DNA of 64,000 nucleotides from 55-13 sp964501275. GTDB lineage: Bacteria; Armatimonadota; Fimbriimonadia; Fimbriimonadales; Fimbriimonadaceae. The DNA is taken from positions 127,487 through 191,486 of the forward strand of contig CAZCSP010000004.1 in assembly GCA_964501275.1 (NCBI GenBank), written 5' to 3'. Made by a program: the position numbers and the translations under genes. Shown one piece after another: positions 1 through 6,969 of the stretch; the stretch's first letter is position 1; each line of letters begins with the position of its first letter. The notes beneath the pieces are model-generated. The model saw nothing but the letters and a program-made list of their open reading frames with translations, ran no database searches and was not told where the DNA came from.

Positions 1-798
1 CTCCGCATTGGCCTCGCCGCCCTCCGCCTTCAAACCTCCGCCCTCGCCTCGCCACCAAGCCGCCTGGTACTCCTTCTCAGATAGGAACCGGACTTCCATC
101 CGGAACTGCACGCCTTCCGACTTCCCGATCCAGTTCCTCTGCTGAGCCTTAATGCCTTCGGGCCAATCCAGATCGTCCAGGTCGTTCAACAGTCGCTCGG
201 CATAGGCGGTGATCTTGAAGAACCACTGAGGGATCAGCTTCTTCTCGACCAGCGCCCCCGACCGTTCGGCTCGGCCGCCGATGATCTCCTCGTCCGCCAG
301 AACCGTCTTGTCCACCGGGTCCCAGTTGACGGCCGCCATCTTCCGATAGGCCAGCCCCTTCTTGTACAGCAACTCGAAAATCCACTGCGTCCACTTGTAA
401 TACTCGGGGTCGCTGGAGGCGAAGGAGCGGGACCAGTCATAGCTGATCCCCACCAAGTCCATCTGCCGCCGGTAGTTCTCGGCATACCGCTTGATCATCG
501 GCGCGGGGTGCGACTTCTGCTTGATCGCCTCGTTTTCGGCGGGCAGGCCAAAGGCATCGAACCCCATGGGGTGCAGCACGTTGTAGCCCTGCATATACTT
601 GGCGCGGCAGAGCACGTCGGTGGGAACGTAGTTCCGGCAGTGCCCGACGCTAAGGCCCGCCCCGGAGGGGTAGGGAAAGAAGTCCGCGCCGTAGAACTTG
701 GGCCGGTCGGAATCTTCGCGGGTCTTAAAAAGGTCGGCGTCCTTCCATCGTTTCTGCCACTTGGCTTCAAAGGAGGAAGGATCATATCGGTCTGCCAT
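1..798 (-). CDS. leuS: leucyl-tRNA synthetase, N-terminal part
   Basis: Charges tRNA-Leu with leucine in the cytoplasm. Only the first 266 residues are present; the rest, including the KMSKS loop, lies left of the window. The opening YDPSSFEAKWQKRW, the class I HIGH-type signature SVGHCRNY (residues 50-57) and the block DAFGLPAENEA (81-91) are typical of LeuRS. The ATG at 798 sits 8 nt after a TAAAAT box, so the message is probably leaderless. The last visible residues before the edge (GEGGGLKAEGG and neighbours) are encoded by short repeated GC-rich words like those in nearby intergenic palindromes, and fall near where the editing domain should begin. I cannot tell whether the frame continues correctly past the edge. 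Confidence 0.95.
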   Translation of the reverse strand, partial: MADRYDPSSFEAKWQKRWKDADLFKTREDSDRPKFYGADFFPYPSGAGLSVGHCRNYVPTDVLCRAKYMQGYNVLHPMGFDAFGLPAENEAIKQKSHPAPMIKRYAENYRRQMDLVGISYDWSRSFASSDPEYYKWTQWIFELLYKKGLAYRKMAAVNWDPVDKTVLADEEIIGGRAERSGALVEKKLIPQWFFKITAYAERLLNDLDDLDWPEGIKAQQRNWIGKSEGVQFRMEVRFLSEKEYQAAWWRGEGGGLKAEGGEANAE

Positions 799-806
799 AG
801 GCTTCT

Positions 807-812
807 ATTTTA
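807..812 (-). promoter_or_regulatory. -10 box of leuS, leaderless type
   Basis: TAAAAT on the minus strand ends 8 nt before the leuS ATG. No Shine-Dalgarno sequence lies between them. Confidence 0.45.
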
Positions 813-830
813 GCTTGGCGACCGAGGTGG

Positions 831-923
831 GGAATGTGGCTTGTGGCCTGTAGCCTGTGGAACGGGTTGCGTGGCGGGTGTAGAAACATCTACAAGCCAC
901 AAGCCACATTCCACAGGCCACAC
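831..923. repeat. word palindrome, trx-leuS gap
   Basis: The left arm repeats words such as gtggcttgtggcctgtagcc. The right arm carries the reverse-complement words (acaagccacaagccac, ccacaggccac). It lies immediately after the trx stop and could form a long imperfect RNA hairpin. Confidence 0.6.
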
Positions 924-924
924 G

Positions 925-1374
925 TCAGACCTTCTTGCCTTTCAGCATCTTCTCTGCGTTCGCCGTCCACTTCTTGGGGCCGCCGGAGTCGTAGCCGTAT
1001 TCGGCCAGCTTCTGGCCTTTGGAGCCCAGGAACAGGATGGTGGGATAGCCCTGGATGTTGTGCTTCTTGGCAAGTTCGGCGTTCTGCTTCTTGATGGCGT
1101 CCGACTGGGGCTTGTTCTGGGGGAAGTCCAGTTCCAGCAGGATCACGTTCTTCTTGGCCCAGGCCGAGAACTCTGGCTTCTTGAAGACTTCGTCCTTCAG
1201 CTTGATGCACCAGCCGCACCAGTCGCTTCCGGTGAAGTCGGCGAGGATTGGCTTGCCGGTCTTCTTGGAGAGGGCGAGGGCCTTGTTGTAGTCGGTCATC
1301 CACTCGGCGGCGAAGGAGGATGCGGCCAGGGAGGCGGCGATGACGGGGACGAGGAGCAAGCGCAAAGTCTTCAT
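925..1374 (-). CDS. secreted thioredoxin-fold protein
   Basis: Small (149 aa) periplasmic thioredoxin-like protein, presumably a disulfide oxidoreductase or chaperone. The N-terminus is a clear signal peptide (MKTLRLLLVPVIAASLAASSFA). The redox motif CGWC is at residues 53-56 in the context FTGSDWCGWC, as in the Thioredoxin_7/DUF255-like group, and the cis-Pro segment IQGYPTILFL follows. The ATG lies 6 nt from a TAAACT box, consistent with a leaderless transcript. It is monocistronic, with leuS downstream on the same strand across a palindromic gap. The substrate is unknown. Confidence 0.88.
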   Translation of the reverse strand: MKTLRLLLVPVIAASLAASSFAAEWMTDYNKALALSKKTGKPILADFTGSDWCGWCIKLKDEVFKKPEFSAWAKKNVILLELDFPQNKPQSDAIKKQNAELAKKHNIQGYPTILFLGSKGQKLAEYGYDSGGPKKWTANAEKMLKGKKV

Positions 1375-1380
1375 GGTTCT

Positions 1381-1386
1381 AGTTTA
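1381..1386 (-). promoter_or_regulatory. -10 box of the thioredoxin gene
   Basis: TAAACT on the minus strand ends 6 nt before the ATG. There is no ribosome binding site in the gap. Confidence 0.4.
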
Positions 1387-1412
1387 AAGGATTGGCGGCG
1401 GTTTTGGGTTCC

Positions 1413-1515
1413 TTGATGGGGAAAAGGGCTTTGGGTTTTGGGCATTGGGTGATCGGACTGATCAGACGGATCGGACCGATCACCCAATGCCGAATGCCCA
1501 AAGCCCACCGCCCAA
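1413..1515. repeat. word palindrome upstream of purF
   Basis: The left arm holds gggctttgggttttgggc and attgggtgatcggactgatc; the right arm holds gatcggaccgatcacccaat and gcccaaagcccaccgccc. The arms are reverse complements built from repeated 8-9 bp words. The sequence is open in frame with purF and can produce a spurious extension rich in TDRTDQ residues. Confidence 0.7.
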
Positions 1516-1530
1516 CCCCCTCTCACACGC

Positions 1531-1536
1531 TATACT
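1531..1536 (+). promoter_or_regulatory. -10 box of purF, leaderless type
   Basis: TATACT ends 7 nt before the purF ATG at 1544, so transcription should start on or next to the start codon. Confidence 0.5.
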
Positions 1537-1543
1537 CTTAACA

Positions 1544-3010
<1,467 letters not shown>

Positions 3011-3059
3011 CCCCAGGATGGTTCGTGCCTGGGCTTTTGCTGAGTGCAAAAAGTCCCTT

Positions 3060-3235
3060 CCCCTTGATCAGGGTGGGTCATTGCGTCGTGGCGCCTTAAG
3101 GTTTGAGGCGCTGAACATGCCGTGGAGCGTGAGACCATGACCTAGAAGGTCATGGGACACATCGGCTGGAAGCCGATGCCACAACACAATGCCCCACCCT
3201 CTTGATGGGGGAGGGATTTAGGGTGGGGGTGAGGC
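3060..3235. repeat. intergenic inverted repeats after purF
   Basis: Contains ccttgatcagggtgggtcat and, further on, ccccaccctcttgatggggg with gggatttagggtgggggtga, plus a smaller hairpin (catcggctggaagccgatg). No coding sequence is seen between 3011 and 3288. Confidence 0.45.
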
Positions 3236-3288
3236 AAGCCGATAACTGGTTTTTGAATTACAGACTTCCTCGGACCTGGAGCTCCAGG

Positions 3289-3915
3289 CTACTTGTAGTC
3301 CACGAAATACCAATAGCCCAGGTCATCCCGATGCTTGAGCGTGTTTTTCGAATCCGAGATCGGAGTCGGTGAGAACGCAACCGTCTCCAGCGTTGGCCCC
3401 GCACAGGTGTCGATCCGCACCTCATAGCGATCCTTGAAGACCTCGATCTCGCCTTGATAGACGCCCAAGCCCTTGATTTTCTCCTGGCTGTATCGGTGCC
3501 GCCCAATCTTTGGAATCGGTTCCTGCACCACCTTTGCCGCGAAAACTCGGTATGAACGGTAGTTCCAACGGAAGATCAACTCTCTCGCCACCGAATCCCC
3601 ACTCAGACTCAGTCCAAAACTGACAGCCATCGCCAAGATTCCGGCAACGATGGGTTTATAGCCAATCTTGGCTCGCGGCAACCAGATGACCATCCAGACC
3701 AACCCAACGAGACCTCCACACGGCAATCCGCACATCGCCAGCATCCCCGCTTGGGTCCTCCAGAAAAAGGGGGCCGACAACAGGGCGAGGCAGGCAAGGC
3801 CGCAACAGACATACCATCCTCTTGCCTGTCGATTCACAAGTCCTATTGTATGCCGTCGGCTCTGGAGCCAGGGCTGAATTAGTTCAGACCTTGCCCTTGT
3901 CCGACCCGCCGTCAT
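3289..3915 (-). CDS. hypothetical membrane protein
   Basis: Unrecognised protein of up to 208 aa. Three hydrophobic segments are visible: around residues 32-50 (WYVCCGLACLALLSAPFFW), 56-75, and 85-102 (KPIVAGILAMAVSFGLSLSG). A soluble C-terminal half ends in the aromatic run GYWYFVDYK, which may be an extracytoplasmic domain. The start is uncertain because no good ribosome site or -10 box decides between the first ATG and later ones. It is divergent from the small membrane gene at 3930, and the two starts are 14 bp apart, so a shared control region is likely if both are real. Confidence 0.5.
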   Translation of the reverse strand: MTAGRTRARSELIQPWLQSRRHTIGLVNRQARGWYVCCGLACLALLSAPFFWRTQAGMLAMCGLPCGGLVGLVWMVIWLPRAKIGYKPIVAGILAMAVSFGLSLSGDSVARELIFRWNYRSYRVFAAKVVQEPIPKIGRHRYSQEKIKGLGVYQGEIEVFKDRYEVRIDTCAGPTLETVAFSPTPISDSKNTLKHRDDLGYWYFVDYK

Positions 3916-3929
3916 GCGACCCTTAGTCT

Positions 3930-4220
3930 ATGAAGCCGATCTGTATCGCTTTGATCTGCCTGGGCATTACGGGAATCATCGTTCCTCCGCTGTGTGGCTT
4001 CCTCGATGCGCTCACCGGGCATGATGGCCAGATGGCGTTGTTCCTGGGCGGCTTTCTGTATCCAGCTTGGGGCATGACGTTCGTCTGCCTTGTTGGATCG
4101 CTGGTCTGTCGGTTCATGCTCAAGCCCCAGTTCGCCGAACCCCGGCTGGCCACCATTGGGATCGCCATCGGCCTCGTGGGCTTGGCCACGAACGTCAGCT
4201 TGTTTTTGTTTAGCGTGTAG
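3930..4220 (+). CDS. small hypothetical membrane protein
   Basis: A 96-residue protein that is almost entirely hydrophobic. Three to four membrane segments are visible: CIALICLGITGIIVPPLCGF near the N-terminus, MALFLGGFLYPAWGMTFVCL in the middle, and a C-terminal helix (IGIAIGLVGLATNVSLFLF). I recognise no family. It is divergent to the membrane protein at 3289-3915 and is followed by the dispersed repeat that begins at about 4222. The reading frame is compact and hydrophobic throughout, which supports it being coding, but nothing indicates a function. Confidence 0.45.
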   Translation: MKPICIALICLGITGIIVPPLCGFLDALTGHDGQMALFLGGFLYPAWGMTFVCLVGSLVCRFMLKPQFAEPRLATIGIAIGLVGLATNVSLFLFSV

Positions 4221-4245
4221 GTGCGGATTCGTTAGGTTCAAACTC

Positions 4246-4350
4246 TCAAAAAACGCAACCGATCTCAGGTTCAAAAATCCGCACTTGCGACGGGTTCAAC
4301 TGAACCGGGATTCTTCTGTCTTTTTTTCTGCAAGTCACACATATGGCGGT
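4246..4350 (-). pseudogene. 3' fragment of a small CxxC protein gene
   Basis: The minus strand encodes a C-terminal stretch with ICVTCRKKDRRIPVQLN and then RIFEPEIG, ending at a TGA. It aligns without indels to the last 32 residues of the 50-aa ORF at 59376-59528. Upstream, the matching N-terminal part (GRGRPKCRH) is missing and word-repeat DNA takes its place. This looks like a truncated copy. Confidence 0.4.
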
Positions 4351-4667
4351 TTCTGCAGTGTTTTTTTGAACCACCGATGGACGCGGATTTCCACAGCTGA
4401 TCACCGCAGAGGAACGCAGAAGGGCGCAGAATGGCTTGCAGTCTCCTTTGCATTCTTGGCGTCTTCGTGTCTTGGTGGCGGCTTTCCTCCCAGGGCTCTC
4501 GGTCGCGGTCCAAGCGCTCGCTTGATTAACCACCAAGGCACAAAGGCACAAAGGCACAAAGAGAATTGGGGGTCTACCACAACGGCACAGCGACACAACG
4601 GAGTCTCCAGTTCCTCGATTGAGGCGACGTTCCTCTGCCTGATTCCGATTCCCATGACTCCCATCTA

Positions 4668-4700
4668 TATAGGACGGCAAAGCGGATTTTGTCAACCAAG
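4668..4700 (-). promoter_or_regulatory. sigma70-type promoter in element copy 1
   Basis: TTGACA and TATATA lie 18 bp apart on the minus strand, with the spacer aaatccgctttgccgtcc. The same promoter with a similar spacer recurs in copy 2 at 58927-58956. Confidence 0.6.
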
Positions 4701-4721
4701 TTTTTCGGGTGAAATGGGGCG

Positions 4722-5348
4722 GTGAGTCGATATGCCCTTCTAGATGGGGAGTTTGAGTTTCAGCCAGGTTCCAGTGACCTGGTTCTGAGGAACAAGCTAG
4801 GCATCACCGACCCCCGCGAGATGGAGTTGGCGGAGACTTTGGTCTATCTCGAAATGGTTGAGCGCTCTCTTGGCTCTCTCACAGACGATCAAACGCTGAC
4901 GGTGACCGACATCAATACCCTCCACGACCAATGGTTGGGCGGCATCTACCCATTTGCGGGCCAGTACCGGCAGGTAAACGTTTCCAAGAACGGGTTTGCA
5001 TTTTGCGCGGCGGCTTACATTCCCGAGCAGATGTCGAGTCTGAACTCAGTCCTTGCCCGGAACATGCCGTGCCTAGGAATGGACAACGTGACGTTGGCTA
5101 AGGCGTTAACCGAGGTTCACGGGGAATTCATCCTGATTCACCCCTATCGAGAGGGGAATGGCCGCCTTGGCCGATGGATCGCGACGATGATGGCGACTCA
5201 AGCCGGGCATCCTATTCTTGAATTTGAAGCGGAGGCGGCAAGTAGGGGCAGGGAAGAGTACTTCGCCGCAGTCAGGCGATACGCCGTTGACCCTTCTTTG
5301 CTGGAGAACTGGTTTTTGGCCATTCTGCAGAAAGGTCTTGCTCCGTAA
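4722..5348 (+). CDS. Fic-domain protein (probable AMP-transferase toxin)
   Basis: A 208-aa protein with the full Fic active-site loop HPYREGNGRLGR starting at His140, matching HPFx[D/E]GNGRxxR. The family transfers AMP (sometimes other groups) from a nucleotide to a hydroxyl side chain. IYPFAGQYRQVNVSK (residues 75-89) is the usual flap region. I see no inhibitory SxxxE[G/N] helix within this protein, so it should need a separate antitoxin. The start is GTG at 4722; an in-frame TGA at 4710 forbids an earlier one. A convergent minus-strand ORF that carries the inhibitory motif overlaps its 3' end. Alternative role: a housekeeping Fic or a phosphocholinating relative. Confidence 0.9.
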   Translation: MSRYALLDGEFEFQPGSSDLVLRNKLGITDPREMELAETLVYLEMVERSLGSLTDDQTLTVTDINTLHDQWLGGIYPFAGQYRQVNVSKNGFAFCAAAYIPEQMSSLNSVLARNMPCLGMDNVTLAKALTEVHGEFILIHPYREGNGRLGRWIATMMATQAGHPILEFEAEAASRGREEYFAAVRRYAVDPSLLENWFLAILQKGLAP

Positions 5349-5454
5349 CCTGAATTCCCTCGATGGCGGAGGATTGGATCACGAACCTGATGAGGGCCGC
5401 TTTCCGTTTTGCCTCCGTGTTCAGGTGAGGATTGACATCGATCACTTTTGCCAC
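5272..5454 (-). CDS. antitoxin-like protein convergent to the Fic gene
   Basis: A 60-aa ORF starting at GTG 5454, with CATAAT ending 7 nt upstream: the same leaderless layout as many other genes here. Residues 14-33 (EAKRKAALIRFVIQSSAIEG) form a likely helix containing S28-x3-E32-G33, the Fic inhibitory motif found in VbhA-type antitoxins and in self-inhibited Fic proteins (SSAIEG is common there). Length matches VbhA-type antitoxins. The last ~25 codons overlap the fic 3' end in antisense, so the true C-terminus may matter little. It could instead be a remnant of a second Fic protein's N-terminus. Confidence 0.55.
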   Translation of the reverse strand: MAKVIDVNPHLNTEAKRKAALIRFVIQSSAIEGIQVTEQDLSAEWPKTSSPAKKGQRRIA

Positions 5455-5461
5455 AACTCTT

Positions 5462-5467
5462 ATTATG
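5462..5467 (-). promoter_or_regulatory. -10 box of the Fic antitoxin-like ORF
   Basis: CATAAT on the minus strand ends 7 nt before GTG 5454. No ribosome binding site of note is present. This spacing decides the proposed start. Confidence 0.4.
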
Positions 5468-5508
5468 ACGTTGAACCAGCGTCGCCCGATGCCAGGATTG
5501 AGGTCTGC

Positions 5509-5645
5509 GCTCCCCCAACACCCGCTGTCTGAAAACTTGGCGCACATGAGGCTAGGGTGTTGGGGGCTTTCGTGCTTTAACCCCCGACATCTTAATTTTC
5601 TACAGGCCAAACCTCAGCCGGACGGATGTCGGGGGAGCACTAAAC
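5509..5645. repeat. inverted repeats between antitoxin and DinB gene
   Basis: Two pairs of arms are visible: ccccaacacccgctgtc against gggtgttgggggc, and acccccgacatc against gatgtcgggggag. No gene is seen between 5455 and 5672. Confidence 0.5.
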
Positions 5646-5672
5646 CAAAACGGCACAACGTTTTCCCTACCA

Positions 5673-6137
5673 TCAAACGATCTTCATGATCTGCCGGATC
5701 GCGCCCAAATGGTAGGCCATGTGGGGGAGTTGGGCGGTGAAGCCTAGGGCGTGGTCTTGGCTGGGAAAGTCCGGGGGTTGCTGGAAGTAGTTCAGGAAGA
5801 ACTCGTACTGGTACCGCACATCCTTCTTCAACTCCTCCCATTCCTCTTCATTCACCTCCTGCCTGGCCCAACTCGACTCCCAATCGCCTTCCTGCGGCGG
5901 ACCGCCCAGGTAGGCGTTGGCCCCTCGCAAGGCGTAGCGGATGTGGAAGGTGTGGGCGGCGATGCTGGCGCATTCTGGGGAGGGTTTGATGCTGGCGGTC
6001 TCGGCCCCGGTGGACTCCAGAGTGTCGAAGATTCCCTCTCTGCCCTCTACAAACCAGGTGTACTCCTGCCCCTCGGGACGGCCCTCGAAGCACTCGCGGA
6101 ACAGGTGGAGAATGACGGGAACCAGATCGACGGCCAT
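5673..6137 (-). CDS. DinB-family protein
   Basis: A 154-aa predicted four-helix bundle of the DinB/YfiT type, which are metal-dependent enzymes often acting in thiol transfer or stress responses. Metal ligands are suggested by His in AAHTFHIRYAL near residue 60 and by His in the last helix MAYHLGAIRQIMK. The C-terminal helix with YHLGAIRQ is characteristic of the superfamily. It lies 19 bp downstream of the winged-helix regulator on the same strand, so the pair is probably one transcript and the regulator may control it. The substrate cannot be read from the sequence. Confidence 0.75.
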   Translation of the reverse strand: MAVDLVPVILHLFRECFEGRPEGQEYTWFVEGREGIFDTLESTGAETASIKPSPECASIAAHTFHIRYALRGANAYLGGPPQEGDWESSWARQEVNEEEWEELKKDVRYQYEFFLNYFQQPPDFPSQDHALGFTAQLPHMAYHLGAIRQIMKIV

Positions 6138-6156
6138 GGCTCTATTAGACCCCGAT

Positions 6157-6807
6157 TCAGTCGGATTCGGTTTCGTCGGAACTGCTGGGCGATAGTTCGT
6201 TTCCAGTGAGTTCGCGATAACGCCGCTGACTTACCTGCAACACAGGCGCAAAAAAGGTCGCGATGTGCAGCACATCCTCGCCTTCTTCTTCAGCGCCGTC
6301 GAATTCGTTGATGAGCTCCCGGAACCGCTTGTCTAATTCCTTCATCTTCTCCGGCCCCATCTTGATAAAAGCGTGGGTGAAATGGGTTCTGTTGTAAAAC
6401 GGAACGTCGATGTTGCCAACGATCGTGGCCGCAGCCCGCTCTCGATCCATCGCCCGGCAAATCGCCGCGAACCCCCGGTTGATCTCGTCCATATACTCGG
6501 AATCATAGGGCGGCCGGCTGGTATAGCCCCAGTGGAATTTTTGGACGTAAAGCTCTTCGGTCCGAGACCGTCGCTTCCGAGTTCCGGCGACCACCAGCAT
6601 ATCGGCCTTTACCAACTCGTTCACATGGTAGCGGACGGTGGGGGCGGTGCGGCGGATGGCGGCGGCGATGTCGGTAGTGGATTTGGGGTCGGTGGCGGAG
6701 AAGGCCCAAAAGACCTCGGACCGGGCGATAGAGGACAGCGACTTCAATTGAGCGAGGTTAAATGTGACGACCTCTTCCTGTCCGGGCCACAAACTGACTT
6801 GTGACAT
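6157..6807 (-). CDS. winged-helix transcriptional regulator
   Basis: A 216-aa regulator. Residues ~18-75 form an ArsR/PadR-like winged helix (SIARSEVFWAFSATD, then TTDIAAAIRRTAPTVRYHVNEL as the recognition helix). The rest, with a conserved aromatic patch and a charged acidic tail ending SSSDETESD, is probably a ligand or oligomer domain I do not recognise. I chose ATG 6807 over 6837 because a CATAGT box ends 7 nt before it. An imperfect inverted repeat at 6887-6921 lies upstream and could be its own operator. The DinB gene follows 19 bp downstream. Confidence 0.75.
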   Translation of the reverse strand: MSQVSLWPGQEEVVTFNLAQLKSLSSIARSEVFWAFSATDPKSTTDIAAAIRRTAPTVRYHVNELVKADMLVVAGTRKRRSRTEELYVQKFHWGYTSRPPYDSEYMDEINRGFAAICRAMDRERAAATIVGNIDVPFYNRTHFTHAFIKMGPEKMKELDKRFRELINEFDGAEEEGEDVLHIATFFAPVLQVSQRRYRELTGNELSPSSSDETESD

Positions 6808-6814
6808 GGGTGCG

Positions 6815-6820
6815 ACTATG
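6815..6820 (-). promoter_or_regulatory. -10 box of the winged-helix gene
   Basis: CATAGT on the minus strand ends 7 nt before ATG 6807. Confidence 0.35.
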
Positions 6821-6886
6821 GGGCGCCCTCGAAACAACCCGCAATACCAAGACCAAACAGCAAAACCATCCTCCCAATCATTGCAT

Positions 6887-6921
6887 ATATAGACGACAAC
6901 AGGTGCATAAGTCGTTCATAT
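6887..6921. promoter_or_regulatory. candidate operator, imperfect inverted repeat
   Basis: atatagacgac and gtcgttcatat are separated by 13 bp, in the gap between the winged-helix gene and the end of the TPR gene. The position, about 80 bp upstream of the regulator start, fits autoregulation. No binding data exist. Confidence 0.3.
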
Positions 6922-6969
6922 TTGAGGAGGATTTTGCGGGGTTAGGGCGCTGCGGCATTGGGGGTACGG

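Larger units (their letters stand above)
4222..4705 (-). repeat. dispersed promoter-bearing element, copy 1
   Basis: Read on the minus strand, this stretch matches 58927-59560 in order: TTGACA-18 bp-TATATA; gaaatcgga-like and cgtcgcctcaatc segments; cgttgtgtcgctgtgccgtt; a variable middle; atgtgtgacttgcag; ggttca-ttgaacc; and cggatttttgaacctgagat. The middle differs and is filled with words such as aggcacaaaggcacaaagg and cgcagaggaacgcagaaggg. It accounts for the 500-bp gap between 4221 and 4721. Confidence 0.75.

Noticed and set aside
1445..1543. Longer PurF start at 1445
   Set aside because: It translates the word palindrome, would bury the catalytic Cys far from the N-terminus, and lies upstream of the TATACT box.
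4401..4664. Minus-strand ORF starting at the element promoter of copy 1
   Set aside because: Most of it translates word repeats (CAVVV, LCLCAF-like). Only a few N-terminal codons resemble copy 2, where the frame enters the 8-bp array.
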